64,000 bases of DNA from Pseudomonas synxantha BG33R (GCF_000263715.2 NZ_CM001514.1:2032936-2096935), one strand, 5' to 3'; counted from the stretch's first letter, positions 17,520-29,568 are shown. Program-made: numbers and translations. The notes: generated by a model not told the origin, from the letters alone.

Positions 17520-18224
17520 ATGTTGAAAGTCAGTGTTTATCGCTACAACCCTGATCAGGACGCTGCGCCGTTCATGCAGGAGTTCCAGGTCGATACCGGT
17601 GGTAAAGACCTGATGGTGCTGGATGTACTGGCACTGATCAAAGAGCAGGACGAAGGTTTCTCCTATCGTCGCTCTTGCCGTGAGGGTGTTTGCGGCTCCG
17701 ACGGCATGAACATCAACGGCAAGAATGGCCTGGCGTGCATCACGCCGCTGTCTGCTGTTGTCAAAGGCAACAAGCTGATTGTTCGTCCTCTGCCAGGTTT
17801 GCCGGTTATCCGTGACCTGGTCGTCGATATGAGCATCTTCTACAAGCAATACGAGAAAGTTAAGCCGTTCTTGCAGAATGACACGCCGGCTCCGGCCATC
17901 GAGCGTCTGCAATCCCCGGAAGAGCGCGAGAAGCTCGACGGTCTGTACGAGTGCATCCTGTGTGCTTGCTGCTCGACGTCGTGCCCATCCTTCTGGTGGA
18001 ACCCGGACAAATTCCTGGGTCCAGCTGCACTGCTGCAAGCGTACCGCTTCCTGGCAGACAGCCGTGACACCAAGACGTCCGAGCGTCTGGCTTCGCTGGA
18101 TGACCCGTTCAGCGTATTCCGCTGCCGCGGGATCATGAACTGCGTCAACGTATGCCCCAAAGGCCTGAACCCGACTAAGGCCATTGGTCACATCCGTAAC
18201 ATGCTGCTGCACAGCGGCGTGTAA
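17520..18224 (+). CDS. sdhB: Succinate dehydrogenase iron-sulfur subunit
   Basis: A 234-residue electron-transfer subunit. It carries all three cluster motifs: the [2Fe-2S] ligands in SCREGVCGSDGMNING (about 53-68), then CILCACCSTSCPS (about 147-159), and CRGIMNCVNVCPKGLNP (about 204-220) for the [4Fe-4S] and [3Fe-4S] centres. The start is ATG at 17520 (MLKVSVYRYNPDQDAAP), preceded by AAGGGTGG; a GTG at 17511 is rejected because the family begins with ML.VSVYR. It completes sdhCDAB. A 261-base gap follows before sucA. Confidence 0.97.
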   Translation: MLKVSVYRYNPDQDAAPFMQEFQVDTGGKDLMVLDVLALIKEQDEGFSYRRSCREGVCGSDGMNINGKNGLACITPLSAVVKGNKLIVRPLPGLPVIRDLVVDMSIFYKQYEKVKPFLQNDTPAPAIERLQSPEEREKLDGLYECILCACCSTSCPSFWWNPDKFLGPAALLQAYRFLADSRDTKTSERLASLDDPFSVFRCRGIMNCVNVCPKGLNPTKAIGHIRNMLLHSGV

Positions 18225-18485
18225 CTGACGTTGTAGTAAAGCAGGACCGTTGTGCCCGTAAATGCTGCGGCGCAGGCTTCAACCGGCGCCGTAGTTTTAA
18301 CTTGAGCAGCGACTTACAAAGCCGCGGCTCTTATTTTGAAGAAATGAGACAAGCAGGGGCATTCGGGTTGGTACCCGAACTATCAGCGTGATCCTAAGTG
18401 GCTTGTTTTGGTCGCTGCACTTGGCCTTTTGCAAGCAGACTCGGTGTTTTCGCCGGTGGTGTCCCCAAATCGAGGGTGACCAAGC
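18225..18485 (+). other. sdhB-sucA intergenic region with a short hairpin
   Basis: This 261-base gap inside the operon holds a TTCGGGT / ACCCGAA hairpin (18362-18379, four-base loop) without a T-run. The hairpin may act in mRNA processing or as an attenuator, as expected where sdh and suc messages differ in level. No convincing extra promoter or gene is visible. Confidence 0.45.
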
Positions 18486-21317
18486 ATGCAAGAAAGCGTG
18501 ATGCAGCGCATGTGGAACAGCGGCTATCTTTCAGGTGGTAACGCTGCCTATGTGGAAGAGCTTTATGAGCTCTACCTGCACGACCCTAACGCTGTGCCAG
18601 AAGAATGGCGCACCAAATTTCAGACGTTGTCTTCAGACGGCAACGCTGCCACCGATGTATCGCACGCAACAATTCGCGATCAGTTCGTGCTGCTGGCAAA
18701 GAACCAGCGCCGCGCCCAACCGGTTTCCGCCGGCAGCGTGAGCAGTGAGCACGAGAAGAAGCAAGTTGAAGTACTGCGACTGATCCAGGCCTACCGTATG
18801 CGTGGCCACCAGGCAGCCCAGCTTGACCCGCTGGGGCTGTGGCAGCGTCCTGCACCTGCAGACCTGTCGATCAATCATTACGGCTTGACCAATGCCGATC
18901 TTGATACGACCTTCCGTGCCGGCGACCTGTTCATCGGCAAAGAGGAAGCGAGCCTACGCGAAATTCACGAAGCGTTGCAGCAGACATATTGCCGCACCAT
19001 CGGCGCTGAGTTCACGCACATCACCGATTCCGAGCAGCGCCAGTGGTTCCAGCACCGCCTGGAAGGCGTGCGTGGCCGTCCGGTCTTGTCCGCCGATGTC
19101 CGCAGCCACTTGCTGGAGCGCGTGACCGCGGCCGAGGGCCTCGAAAAATACCTGGGTACCAAATACCCGGGCACCAAGCGTTTCGGCCTGGAAGGCGGCG
19201 AAAGCCTGATTCCGATGCTCGACGAGCTGATCCAGCGTTCCGGTTCCTACGGCACCAAGGAAATCGTGATCGGCATGGCTCACCGTGGTCGCCTGAACGT
19301 GTTGGTCAACACCTTCGGCAAGAACCCGCGCGAGCTGTTCGACGAGTTCGAAGGCAAGAAGAAGGTCGAGCTGGGTTCCGGTGACGTTAAATACCACCAG
19401 GGCTTCTCGTCCAACGTGATGACCACCGGCGGTGAAGTTCACCTGGCCATGGCGTTCAACCCATCCCACCTGGAAATCGTTTCGCCAGTGGTCGAGGGTT
19501 CGGTACGTGCGCGCCAGGATCGTCGTAACGATGCCACCGGTGAGAAGGTTCTGCCGATTTCCATCCACGGTGACGCGGCATTCGCCGGTCAAGGCGTGGT
19601 CCTGGAAACGTTCCAGATGTCGCAGACTCGCGGCTTCAAGACCGGCGGTACCGTTCACATCGTCATCAACAACCAGGTCGGCTTCACCATCAGCAACCCG
19701 TTGGACGCGCGTTCCACCGAGTACGCCACCGATGTTGCCAAGATGATCCAGGCGCCGATCCTTCATGTGAATGGCGATGATCCGGAAGCCGTGCTGTTCG
19801 TGACCCAACTGGCAGTCGACTACCGCATGCAGTTCAAGCGTGACGTGGTGATCGACCTGGTTTGCTACCGCCGTCGCGGTCACAACGAAGCGGACGAGCC
19901 AAGCGGCACCCAGCCGTTGATGTACCAGCAGATCACCAAGCAGCGCACCACCCGTGAGCTGTACGCCGAAAGCCTGACCAAGGCCGGCGTGGTTGACGAT
20001 GCGCGTGTTCAGGCGAAAGTCGATGAATACCGCAACGCGCTGGACAATGGCCTGCATGTAGTGAAAAGCCTGGTCAAGGAGCCGAACAAAGAGTTGTTCG
20101 TTGACTGGCGTCCGTACCTGGGCCACACCTGGACTGCACGTCACGATACATCCTTCGATTTGAAGACGTTGCAGGAACTGTCCGCCAAGCTGCTGGAAAT
20201 TCCCGAAGGCTTCGTCGTACAGCGCCAGGTGGCGAAGATCTACGAAGATCGTCAGAAGATGCAAGCCGGCGGCCTGCCGATCAACTGGGGTTACGCCGAA
20301 ACCATGGCGTACGCGACCCTGGCGTTCGAAGGTCACCCGATCCGCATGACCGGCCAGGACATCGGCCGCGGTACGTTCTCGCACCGTCATGCTGTATTGC
20401 ACAACCAGAAAGACGCGGGCACCTACATCCCGTTGCAGAACCTGTACGAAGGCCAGCCACGTTTCGACCTGTACGATTCGTTCCTGTCCGAAGAAGCCGT
20501 ACTGGCGTTCGAATACGGCTACTCCACCACCACGCCTAATGCGCTGGTGATCTGGGAAGCCCAGTTCGGCGACTTCGCCAACGGTGCCCAGGTGGTTATC
20601 GACCAGTTCATCACCAGCGGCGAGCACAAGTGGGGCCGCCTGTGCGGTCTGACCATGCTGCTGCCACACGGTTATGAAGGCCAGGGTCCGGAGCACTCTT
20701 CGGCCCGTCTGGAGCGTTACCTGCAATTGTGCGCCGAGCACAACATCCAGGTGTGCGTGCCGACCACCCCGGCGCAGATCTACCACTTGCTGCGTCGCCA
20801 GGTGATCCGCCCGCTGCGCAAGCCGCTGGTCGTGCTGACCCCGAAATCGCTGTTGCGTCACAAACTGGCCGTTTCGACCCTGGAAGATCTGGCCCAAGGT
20901 TCGTTCCAGACCGTGATTCCAGAGATCGATACACTGGACGCCGCCAAGGTCACTCGCCTGATCCTGTGCAGCGGCAAGGTCTATTACGATCTGTTGGAAA
21001 AACGCCGTGCCGAAGGCCGCGAAGACATCGCCATCGTGCGTATCGAGCAGCTTTACCCGTTCCCGGAAGATGACCTCATGGAGATCATCGCGCCTTACAC
21101 CAACCTCACGAACGTGGTGTGGTGTCAGGAAGAACCGATGAACCAGGGCGCCTGGTACAGCAGCCAGCATCATCTGCGTCGCAGCATCGGCAACCACAAC
21201 AAGGCCTTGGTCCTTGAGTACGCCGGTCGTGATGCTTCTGCTGCACCTGCGTGTGGCTATGCGTCGATGCACGCCGAGCAGCAGGAAAAACTGCTGCAAG
21301 ATGCTTTCACTGTTTAA
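18486..21317 (+). CDS. sucA: 2-oxoglutarate dehydrogenase E1 component
   Basis: A 943-residue thiamine-diphosphate decarboxylase of the 2-oxoglutarate dehydrogenase complex. The N-terminal E2-binding segment is MWNSGYLSGGNAAYVEELYE. ThDP and catalytic blocks are GMAHRGRLNVLVN (about 260-272), HGDAAFAGQGVVLETFQMS (about 361-379) with the GDA...NN metal motif, and the transketolase-like C-terminal half with QDIGRGTFSHRHAVLH. The start is ATG at 18486, after GAGGGTGACC. It is followed by sucB after 44 bases, in the standard order. Confidence 0.98.
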   Translation: MQESVMQRMWNSGYLSGGNAAYVEELYELYLHDPNAVPEEWRTKFQTLSSDGNAATDVSHATIRDQFVLLAKNQRRAQPVSAGSVSSEHEKKQVEVLRLIQAYRMRGHQAAQLDPLGLWQRPAPADLSINHYGLTNADLDTTFRAGDLFIGKEEASLREIHEALQQTYCRTIGAEFTHITDSEQRQWFQHRLEGVRGRPVLSADVRSHLLERVTAAEGLEKYLGTKYPGTKRFGLEGGESLIPMLDELIQRSGSYGTKEIVIGMAHRGRLNVLVNTFGKNPRELFDEFEGKKKVELGSGDVKYHQGFSSNVMTTGGEVHLAMAFNPSHLEIVSPVVEGSVRARQDRRNDATGEKVLPISIHGDAAFAGQGVVLETFQMSQTRGFKTGGTVHIVINNQVGFTISNPLDARSTEYATDVAKMIQAPILHVNGDDPEAVLFVTQLAVDYRMQFKRDVVIDLVCYRRRGHNEADEPSGTQPLMYQQITKQRTTRELYAESLTKAGVVDDARVQAKVDEYRNALDNGLHVVKSLVKEPNKELFVDWRPYLGHTWTARHDTSFDLKTLQELSAKLLEIPEGFVVQRQVAKIYEDRQKMQAGGLPINWGYAETMAYATLAFEGHPIRMTGQDIGRGTFSHRHAVLHNQKDAGTYIPLQNLYEGQPRFDLYDSFLSEEAVLAFEYGYSTTTPNALVIWEAQFGDFANGAQVVIDQFITSGEHKWGRLCGLTMLLPHGYEGQGPEHSSARLERYLQLCAEHNIQVCVPTTPAQIYHLLRRQVIRPLRKPLVVLTPKSLLRHKLAVSTLEDLAQGSFQTVIPEIDTLDAAKVTRLILCSGKVYYDLLEKRRAEGREDIAIVRIEQLYPFPEDDLMEIIAPYTNLTNVVWCQEEPMNQGAWYSSQHHLRRSIGNHNKALVLEYAGRDASAAPACGYASMHAEQQEKLLQDAFTV

Positions 21318-21361
21318 CGCCTTCGCGCTGACTGAAACCGAATTTTAAGGACCTACAGATA

Positions 21362-22600
21362 ATGGCTATCGAAATCAAAGCCCCGTCATTCCCGGAATCG
21401 GTTGCCGATGGCACCGTTGCCACCTGGCACAAGAAACCAGGCGAGGCCGTCAAGCGTGACGACCTGATCGTCGACATCGAGACTGACAAGGTCGTACTGG
21501 AAGTGTTGGCCGAAGCTGACGGCGTGCTGGGCGCGATCGTGGCTGAAGAGGGCGCTACCGTTCTGTCGAACCAGGTACTGGGTTCGATCGAAGAGGGCAG
21601 CGCTGCTGCAGCTCCTGCTCCTGCCGCCGCTGCTGCTGCACCGGCTGCACTGGCTGCTTCGGCGCCTGCCGCTGCACCGGCAGTCGGTGGCGAAGATCCA
21701 ATCGCTGCGCCAGCTGCGCGTCAACTGGCTGAAGAGAACGGCATCAACCTGGCTTCCATCAAGGGCACCGGCAAAGACGGCCGCGTGACCAAGGAAGACG
21801 TGGTTGCTGCGGTTGAAGCCAAGAAGAACGCTCCGGCTGCCGCGCCTGCCAAGGCTGCTGCTCCAGCGGCTGCTGCCCCGGTGTTCGCTGCCGGCGACCG
21901 TACCGAGAAGCGCGTACCGATGACTCGCGTGCGTGCCACCGTGGCCAAGCGCCTGGTTGAAGCGCAGTCGAACATGGCGATGCTGACCACGTTCAACGAA
22001 GTCGACATGACCGAAGTCATGGCTCTGCGCTCCAAGTACAAGGACCTGTTCGAGAAGTCCCACAACGGCGTGCGCCTGGGCTTCATGTCGTTCTTCGTGA
22101 AAGCGGCCACCGAAGCACTCAAGCGCTTCCCGGCAGTCAACGCTTCCATCGACGGCGGCGACATCGTTTACCACGGCTATGCAGATATCGGCGTTGCCGT
22201 GTCCAGCGACCGTGGCCTGGTGGTTCCAGTGCTGCGTAACGCCGAGCTGATGAGCCTGGCCGAAATCGAAGGCGGCATCGCCGGCTTCGGCAAGAAAGCC
22301 CGTGACGGCAAGCTGACCATCGACGAGATGACCGGCGGTACCTTCACCATCACTAACGGTGGTACCTTCGGTTCGATGATGTCGACGCCGATCGTCAACC
22401 CACCGCAAGCCGCGATCCTGGGCATGCACAACATCATCCAGCGTCCGATGGCCATCAACGGCCAGGTCGTGATCCGCCCAATGATGTACCTGGCATTGTC
22501 TTACGATCACCGCCTGATCGATGGTAAAGAAGCCGTGACGTTCCTGGTGACCATCAAGAACCTGCTGGAAGACCCGGCTCGCCTGCTCCTGGACATCTGA
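21362..22600 (+). CDS. sucB: 2-oxoglutarate dehydrogenase E2 (dihydrolipoyl succinyltransferase)
   Basis: A 412-residue E2 core subunit. Domains in order: one lipoyl domain (1-78) with the lipoylated Lys in [11 protein letters not shown]; an Ala/Pro-rich linker; the peripheral-subunit-binding domain (about 112-150, [20 protein letters not shown]); a second Ala/Pro linker; and the catalytic domain ending in [16 protein letters not shown] with the active-site His and Asp. The linkers give runs of GCN codons. It is followed by a 99-base gap with an imperfect inverted repeat, then lpd. Confidence 0.97.
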   Translation: MAIEIKAPSFPESVADGTVATWHKKPGEAVKRDDLIVDIETDKVVLEVLAEADGVLGAIVAEEGATVLSNQVLGSIEEGSAAAAPAPAAAAAAPAALAASAPAAAPAVGGEDPIAAPAARQLAEENGINLASIKGTGKDGRVTKEDVVAAVEAKKNAPAAAPAKAAAPAAAAPVFAAGDRTEKRVPMTRVRATVAKRLVEAQSNMAMLTTFNEVDMTEVMALRSKYKDLFEKSHNGVRLGFMSFFVKAATEALKRFPAVNASIDGGDIVYHGYADIGVAVSSDRGLVVPVLRNAELMSLAEIEGGIAGFGKKARDGKLTIDEMTGGTFTITNGGTFGSMMSTPIVNPPQAAILGMHNIIQRPMAINGQVVIRPMMYLALSYDHRLIDGKEAVTFLVTIKNLLEDPARLLLDI

Positions 22601-24136
<1,536 letters not shown>

Positions 24137-24340
24137 GCGAGATAATAAGAAACCACGGCGGAGTTGCCCGTCGTGAGCCTTGCGCGCAAGACTCACCGCG
24201 GAATATCCGCTGGACGCAGCCTTACGCAGCTTTACGGGCCATAAGCCCCGCAAGTTGCGCAAGCAGCAGTCACAGGTGGTGCGGCACTCATAATGAGCGC
24301 AGCGCCGAATGCGCAGTACCTAACGAAGACGGTAAAAAGC

Positions 24341-25507
24341 ATGAATCTTCACGAGTATCAGGGTAAGCAGCTGTTCGCTGAATACGGCCTGCCAGTTTCC
24401 AAGGGCTACGCAGTAGACACCCCGGAAGCAGCAGCAGAAGCTTGCGACAAAATCGGCGGCAGCGAGTGGGTTGTCAAAGCCCAGGTCCACGCCGGTGGTC
24501 GCGGTAAAGCGGGTGGCGTCAAGCTGGTTAAGAGCCGGGAAGAAGCCAAGGCCTTCGCACAGAAGTGGCTGGGCAAGCGTCTGGTGACTTACCAGACTGA
24601 TGCCAATGGCCAGCCAGTCTCCAAGATCCTGGTTGAATCGTGCACTGATATCGCTAAAGAGCTGTACCTGGGCGCTGTCGTTGACCGTTCGAGCCGTCGC
24701 ATTGTGTTCATGGCCTCCACCGAAGGTGGCGTGGACATCGAGAAGATTGCCGAAGAGTCCCCAGAGAAAATTCTGAAGGCTACTATCGATCCACTGGTTG
24801 GCGCTCAGCCATTCCAGGGTCGTGAACTGGCGTTCCAACTGGGTCTGGAAGGCAAGCAAGTTGCCCAGTTCGCCAAGATCTTCGTAGGTCTGGCCAAACT
24901 GTTCCAGGATCACGATCTGGCCCTGCTGGAAGTGAACCCACTGGTGATCAAGGCTGACGGCGATCTGCACTGCCTCGACGCCAAGATCAACATCGACGCC
25001 AACGCCATGTACCGTCAGCCTAAGCTGAAGACCTTCCACGACCCGTCGCAAGACGACAAGCGTGAAGCGGACGCTGCCAAGTTCGAACTGAACTACGTAG
25101 CCCTGGAAGGTAACATCGGTTGCATGGTCAACGGTGCTGGCCTGGCCATGGGTACCATGGACATCGTCAACCTGCATGGCGGCAAACCAGCCAACTTCCT
25201 CGACGTAGGTGGTGGCGCTACCAAGGAACGCGTTACCGAAGCGTTCAAGATCATCCTGTCCGACTCCAACGTCGCTGCAGTACTGGTCAATATCTTCGGC
25301 GGCATCGTTCGTTGCGACATGATTGCCGAAGGCATCATCGGTGCAGTGAAAGAAGTTGGCGTTAAAATCCCGGTTGTTGTTCGCCTTGAAGGTAACAACG
25401 CTGAACTGGGCGCTAAAGTACTGGCAGAAAGCGGTTTGAACATCATCGCGGCTACCAGCCTGACCGACGCTGCTCAACAAGTTGTCAAAGCTGCGGAGGG
25501 CAAGTAA
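24341..25507 (+). CDS. sucC: Succinate-CoA ligase, beta subunit
   Basis: A 388-residue ATP-grasp subunit that makes ATP or GTP from succinyl-CoA. The N-terminus [16 protein letters not shown] is the family signature. [19 protein letters not shown] forms the nucleotide-binding region, LEVNPLVI the metal site, and [14 protein letters not shown] the C-terminal CoA-ligase domain. The longer frame from 24293 (16 more residues) lacks family similarity; the start is ATG at 24341. It is separated from lpd by 204 bases and overlaps sucD by one base (TAATG). Confidence 0.98.
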   Translation: MNLHEYQGKQLFAEYGLPVSKGYAVDTPEAAAEACDKIGGSEWVVKAQVHAGGRGKAGGVKLVKSREEAKAFAQKWLGKRLVTYQTDANGQPVSKILVESCTDIAKELYLGAVVDRSSRRIVFMASTEGGVDIEKIAEESPEKILKATIDPLVGAQPFQGRELAFQLGLEGKQVAQFAKIFVGLAKLFQDHDLALLEVNPLVIKADGDLHCLDAKINIDANAMYRQPKLKTFHDPSQDDKREADAAKFELNYVALEGNIGCMVNGAGLAMGTMDIVNLHGGKPANFLDVGGGATKERVTEAFKIILSDSNVAAVLVNIFGGIVRCDMIAEGIIGAVKEVGVKIPVVVRLEGNNAELGAKVLAESGLNIIAATSLTDAAQQVVKAAEGK

Positions 25508-26388
25508 TGAGCGTCCTGATCAATAAAGACACCAAAGTTATCTGCCAGGGTATTACCGGTTCGCAAGGTAGTTTCCACACCCAGCAAGCCATCGAGTACG
25601 GCACCCAGATGGTTGGCGGCGTAACTCCGGGCAAGGGCGGCACCGAGCACCTGGGCCTGCCAGTGTTCAACACCGTGAAAGAAGCGGTAGAAACCACTGG
25701 CGCCACTGCCAGCGTGATCTACGTTCCGGCTCCTTTCTGCAAGGACTCGATCCTGGAAGCAGCATTCGGCGGCATCAAGCTGATCGTGTGCATCACCGAA
25801 GGCATTCCTACCCTGGACATGCTGGACGCTAAAGTTAAGTGCGACGAGCTGGGCGTAGTCCTGATCGGCCCTAACTGCCCAGGCGTGATCACCCCAGGCG
25901 AATGCAAGATCGGCATCATGCCAGGTCACATTCACTTGCCAGGTAAAGTCGGTATCGTTTCCCGTTCCGGCACCCTGACCTACGAAGCTGTGAAGCAGAC
26001 CACTGACGCCGGTTTCGGTCAGTCGACTTGCGTCGGCATCGGCGGTGACCCGATCCCAGGCTCCAACTTCATCGACATCCTGAAGCTGTTCCAGGAAGAC
26101 CCGAAGACCGAAGCGATCGTGATGATCGGTGAGATCGGCGGTTCGGCTGAAGAAGAAGCGGCTGCCTACATCAAGGCACACGTGACCAAGCCGGTTGTTT
26201 CCTACATCGCTGGTGTGACTGCCCCTGCGGGCAAGCGCATGGGCCATGCTGGCGCAATCATCTCTGGCGGCAAAGGCACTGCAGACGAGAAATTCGCTGC
26301 TCTGCAAGACGCAGGCGTGAAAACCGTGCGTTCGCTGGCAGACATCGGCAAGGCCCTGGCCGAGCTGACCGGTTGGGCTGTCAAGTAA
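25507..26388 (+). CDS. sucD: Succinate-CoA ligase, alpha subunit
   Basis: A 293-residue CoA-binding and phosphorylated subunit. [19 protein letters not shown] (about 16-34) binds CoA, and [13 protein letters not shown] contains the active-site His that carries phosphate. The gene is last in the sdh-suc operon and is followed 27 bases later by a strong terminator. The start shares one base with the sucC stop, so synthesis of the two subunits is coupled. Confidence 0.98.
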   Translation: MSVLINKDTKVICQGITGSQGSFHTQQAIEYGTQMVGGVTPGKGGTEHLGLPVFNTVKEAVETTGATASVIYVPAPFCKDSILEAAFGGIKLIVCITEGIPTLDMLDAKVKCDELGVVLIGPNCPGVITPGECKIGIMPGHIHLPGKVGIVSRSGTLTYEAVKQTTDAGFGQSTCVGIGGDPIPGSNFIDILKLFQEDPKTEAIVMIGEIGGSAEEEAAAYIKAHVTKPVVSYIAGVTAPAGKRMGHAGAIISGGKGTADEKFAALQDAGVKTVRSLADIGKALAELTGWAVK

Positions 26389-26415
26389 GCCTCGCGCTTA
26401 GCTGACGCCTCATCA

Positions 26416-26445
26416 CACAAAGGCCACCTTCGGGTGGCCTTTGTG
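26416..26445 (+). terminator. Strong terminator of the sdh-suc operon
   Basis: A perfect 13-base-pair stem (26416-26428 with 26433-26445) is closed by a UUCG tetraloop. The stem carries AAAGG / CCTTT, but a long T-run is missing, so release could be less than complete. Confidence 0.82.
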
Positions 26446-26760
26446 CATTCTGCAGGTTGCTGAAAATTAAATGTGGGAGGGAGCAAGTCGAATCGTCGCA
26501 CCGCCCCTCCCGCATTCTTTGCTTGTCTTGCCAAATTAAGTACGGAAACGCGACATTAAAATGTCGCTTATCGGACAGTTCGCCCCGCAACAGTGCGTTT
26601 GTCAGCCTGATTCTGTACTCTAGCCGCCTCTTTATGCGTCCGCATCCCAAAAGGAAGCTGCGCGCTAGACCGGTCGGTCCCCATAAGGGCCGGCAGCATT
26701 TCCCTCATCCATAGGGAAGCCCTCTCTAAATTCCGATTCAGTAGTGTGGTATTTCCTCAA
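26446..26760 (+). other. sucD-brnQ intergenic region
   Basis: This region of about 315 bases holds a degenerate REP-like piece (about 26471-26512, GTGGGAGGGAGCAAG with CCCCTCCCGCAT), the perfect palindrome at 26550-26567 and, by position, the brnQ promoter. No small gene is evident. Confidence 0.5.
26550..26567. promoter_or_regulatory. Perfect palindrome GCGACAT-N4-ATGTCGC before brnQ
   Basis: Seven-base arms with the spacer TAAA lie 193 bases upstream of brnQ. There is no T-run, so it looks more like an operator than a terminator. The binding protein is unknown; Lrp- or TetR-type control of branched-chain uptake is possible. Confidence 0.45.
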
Positions 26761-28074
26761 ATGAAAGTGTTGAAAAGCCAGGATATCCTGGCGCTGGGCT
26801 TTATGACCTTTGCCCTGTTCGTGGGCGCTGGCAACATCATCTTCCCGCCTATCGTGGGCTTGCAGTCCGGGCCCCATGTCTGGATGGCCGCGCTTGGCTT
26901 TCTGATCACCGCGGTCGGTTTGCCGGTGGTCACCGTGATTGCCCTGGCCAAGGTCGGTGGTGGCATGGATGCGCTGAGCAGCCCGATTGGCAAGATCGCC
27001 GGTGGCCTGCTGGCGGCGGCGGCGTACCTGGCGGTGGGGCCGCTGTTCGCTACCCCGCGTACCGCGACGGTGTCATTCGAAGTGGGCCTGGCGCCACTAA
27101 CCGGTGAAAGCCCATTGGCGCTGTTCCTCTACAGCTCGGTGTATTTCCTGGTGGTGTTCTTTGTGTCCCTGTACCCAGGTCGACTGCTGGACACCGTGGG
27201 CCGCTTCCTCGCGCCGCTGAAGATCATCGCCCTGGCCATCCTCGGCATTGCCGCGTTTGCCTTGCCGGCCGGTGAAGTGGGCGTCGCTACGCCGGAATAC
27301 GTGGCCGCACCGTTCTCCCAGGGCTTTATCAATGGTTATCTGACCATGGATACGCTGGGTGCGCTGGTGTTCGGCATCGTGATCGTCAACGCGATCCGTT
27401 CACGGGGTGTCGAGTCGCCCCAACTGATCACCCGTTACGCCATTATCGCCGGCCTGATTGCCGGCGTGGGCCTGGCGCTGGTGTACATCAGCCTGTTCCG
27501 CCTGGGTTCGGGCAGCCATGCCGTGGCTGCCGGTGCCAGCAACGGCGCAGCCGTACTGCACGCTTATGTGCAACACACCTTCGGCTCCCTGGGCAGCGGC
27601 TTCCTCGCCGTGCTGATCTCCCTGGCGTGCCTGGTCACTGCCGTCGGCCTGACCTGCGCCTGCGCCGAGTACTTCAGCAAAATCCTGCCGCTGTCCTACA
27701 AGACACTGGTGGTGATTCTGGCGTTGTTCTCGCTGTTCGTGTCCAACCTGGGCCTGACCAAACTGATCGCGTTCTCGATTCCGGTGCTTACAGCGATCTA
27801 CCCGCCGTGCATCGTGCTGGTAGCCCTGAGTTTCTGCAAAGGCTTCTGGCAGGAACAGGGCCGTATCGTCGGCCCGGTGATGCTGGTGTCATTCATCTTT
27901 GGTTGTATCGACGCACTCAAGGGCGCGGGCCTGGCGGGTTGGATGCCTACACAATTGGCAAACTTGCCGCTGAGCGAGCAAGGCTTGGCGTGGTTGGTGC
28001 CATCAGTGATGACGCTGGTGGTGGCCGTGGTGATCGACCGTATGCTGGGCAAGCGTAGCGAAGCCGTCGCATAA
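26761..28074 (+). CDS. brnQ: Branched-chain amino acid:cation symporter
   Basis: A 437-residue inner-membrane carrier of the BrnQ (LIVCS) family that imports Leu, Ile and Val with Na+ or H+. The N-terminal [19 protein letters not shown] is the family signature, and about twelve hydrophobic helices follow. [18 protein letters not shown] is another conserved block. The length equals that of Pseudomonas BraB/BraZ, and brnQ is used here as the family name. The start is ATG at 26761 ([13 protein letters not shown]); an upstream GTG at 26746 was rejected. It ends at a strong terminator. Confidence 0.94.
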   Translation: MKVLKSQDILALGFMTFALFVGAGNIIFPPIVGLQSGPHVWMAALGFLITAVGLPVVTVIALAKVGGGMDALSSPIGKIAGGLLAAAAYLAVGPLFATPRTATVSFEVGLAPLTGESPLALFLYSSVYFLVVFFVSLYPGRLLDTVGRFLAPLKIIALAILGIAAFALPAGEVGVATPEYVAAPFSQGFINGYLTMDTLGALVFGIVIVNAIRSRGVESPQLITRYAIIAGLIAGVGLALVYISLFRLGSGSHAVAAGASNGAAVLHAYVQHTFGSLGSGFLAVLISLACLVTAVGLTCACAEYFSKILPLSYKTLVVILALFSLFVSNLGLTKLIAFSIPVLTAIYPPCIVLVALSFCKGFWQEQGRIVGPVMLVSFIFGCIDALKGAGLAGWMPTQLANLPLSEQGLAWLVPSVMTLVVAVVIDRMLGKRSEAVA

Positions 28075-28095
28075 CCCGCGGTTTGTGCTGCACTG

Positions 28096-28132
28096 AAATG
28101 CCCCGTATCAAACGATACGGGGCATTTTTTTT
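28096..28132 (+). terminator. Intrinsic terminator after brnQ
   Basis: The stem AAATGCCCCGTATC (28096-28109) pairs with GATACGGGGCATTT (28114-28127) over an AAAC loop, and the T-run continues to 28132. Confidence 0.95.
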
Positions 28133-28197
28133 GAGTCGATGGCAGTGTCTTTTTTTTGGGGATGGCGTCAAAAATCTCAAGTTGAAAACACCGGTCG

Positions 28198-28289
28198 GTG
28201 TGGGAGCTGGCTTGCCTGCGATGGCGGTACATCGGTTGGCGCGGTGGTGACTGCAAAGACGCTATCGCAGGCAAGCCAGCTCCCACATT
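28198..28289. repeat. REP doublet
   Basis: Arms 28198-28223 (GTGTGGGAGCTGGCTTGCCT) and 28262-28289 (CTATCGCAGGCAAGCCAGCT) are in opposite orientation, between the brnQ terminator and the DUF599 gene. The gene starts 41 bases later, so the doublet lies in or next to its promoter. Confidence 0.88.
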
Positions 28290-28330
28290 TGAACCGTGTC
28301 GGCCCTATCATCCTGTGTACAAGGACCCGC

Positions 28331-29071
28331 ATGTCGTTCGTCGAAACCAATCAAGTCCATCTGCTTGCCGCCCTCTGGTTCATCCTGTGCTGGGGTGGCT
28401 ACACCCGTTATGCCACCTGGAAAGCCCGGGATACGGCCTGCCTGGCCAGCGTATTGCACCTGTACCGTGAAGACTGGATGCGTCGCATGTTGTTGCGCGA
28501 TAACCGCATCGCCGATGCCAGCGTGATCGGCAACCTGGAGCGTAATGCCTCGTTCTTTGCCTCCAGCACCTTGATCATCCTTGCGGGTATTCTGACCGTG
28601 CTCGGTGCTTCCGAGCGGGCGGTGTCGTTGCTGGCAGACATTCCTATGGTGCAGCAGGCCTCCCAAGGCATGTCGGAGATCAAGTTGCTGTGCCTGGCCC
28701 TGGTATTTGTCTATGCGTTTTTTACTTTCAGCTGGTGCATGCGTCAGTACAACTTCGCTGCGGTGCTGGTGGGCTCGGCGCCGATGATTGGTGAGCGGCA
28801 CGTGTCGGAGCAGGAGCGCAATGCATTTGCCTTGCGGGCGGCGCGGGTGATTTCGATGGCGGCCAACCAGTTCAACTTTGGGCTGCGCGCTTATTACTTC
28901 GGCATGACCATGCTGGCCTGGTTTGTCAGCCCTTGGTTGTTCATGTTGATGAGCAGCGGGGTGGTATTGGTGCTTTATCGCCGCGAGTTTCACTCCGACG
29001 TCTTGCAGGTGATGGTGTATACCCCGACGAATATGCAAGCTTCGGATGCTGCAAAAGAGAGTGTTTCTTAA
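28331..29071 (+). CDS. DUF599 family membrane protein
   Basis: A 246-residue inner-membrane protein of the DUF599 family. It has hydrophobic helices near residues 10-28, 76-97, 116-138 and 190-220. Family blocks are NRIADASVIGNLERNASFFA and SMAANQFNFGLRAYYFG. Function is unknown. The start ATG at 28331 follows an AAGGACCC sequence; the longer frame back to 28139 runs through the REP doublet and is not real. A convergent small lipoprotein gene lies downstream behind a shared terminator. Confidence 0.85.
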   Translation: MSFVETNQVHLLAALWFILCWGGYTRYATWKARDTACLASVLHLYREDWMRRMLLRDNRIADASVIGNLERNASFFASSTLIILAGILTVLGASERAVSLLADIPMVQQASQGMSEIKLLCLALVFVYAFFTFSWCMRQYNFAAVLVGSAPMIGERHVSEQERNAFALRAARVISMAANQFNFGLRAYYFGMTMLAWFVSPWLFMLMSSGVVLVLYRREFHSDVLQVMVYTPTNMQASDAAKESVS

Positions 29072-29094
29072 AGGCCGGATAAAACAGCTGGCAA

Positions 29095-29124
29095 AGAAAA
29101 GCCCGCTTTATAAGCGGGCTTTCT
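29095..29124. terminator. Shared terminator between DUF599 gene and lipoprotein gene
   Basis: The stem GCCCGCTT (29101-29108) pairs with AAGCGGGC (29112-29119), with AAAGAAAA on the left and TTTCTTTT on the right. It can serve both convergent genes. Confidence 0.88.
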
Positions 29125-29154
29125 TTTGCAGCACTACAGGTTCACACCCGGCAA

Positions 29155-29412
29155 TTACTGCTTGGCAGGTTCTGCAGGTGCGGCAGGTGCAGCTTCTTTT
29201 GCAGCTTCGGCGTTCGATTCAGCCTGAGCTTTGGCAGCTTCGGCGTTTTCTTTCGCAGCGTCGTTCACTTTATCCTGTGCTTTAGCCATGTCTTGCTGTG
29301 CTTGCTCAGAATGTGCAGCGGCATCTTGGGCTTTGTCTTCGGATTTCTTGTCGCAGGCAGCCAGACCGAGTGCAGCGGCCAGCATCATGGAAATAGCTAA
29401 TGTCTTGCGCAT
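29155..29412 (-). CDS. Small Ala/Glu/Lys-rich lipoprotein
   Basis: An 85-residue lipoprotein. The signal sequence MRKTLAISMMLAAALGLAAC ends with a proper lipobox (LAAC), placing lipidated Cys at residue 20. The mature part DKKSEDKAQDAAAHSEQ and its continuation is Ala-, Lys-, Glu- and Gln-rich and should form one long amphipathic helix or coiled coil, then a Pro/Ala tail. The residue after Cys is Asp, which in enterobacteria would favour inner-membrane retention; that rule is less strict in Pseudomonas. An AGGAGAAA ribosome site precedes ATG at 29412. No known name; it is of a class often induced by envelope stress. Confidence 0.8.
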   Translation of the reverse strand: MRKTLAISMMLAAALGLAACDKKSEDKAQDAAAHSEQAQQDMAKAQDKVNDAAKENAEAAKAQAESNAEAAKEAAPAAPAEPAKQ

Positions 29413-29568
29413 GGGGTGTTTCTCCTTATTGAAGATATCTACTGGCCTTTCGAACCCAAGGGGCCAGCATTAGTTCCTTTTGTCTCACAGATATATAACG
29501 CTTTTCGTACAAAAACTTTTTCCGGCGATTTAGTCCGCTGCTTTCACACTAATAAGAGTCTAAAAACA

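Noticed and set aside
18954..21299. A 781-codon open frame opposite sucA
   Set aside because: Same reason; the sense strand encodes an unmistakable 2-oxoglutarate dehydrogenase.
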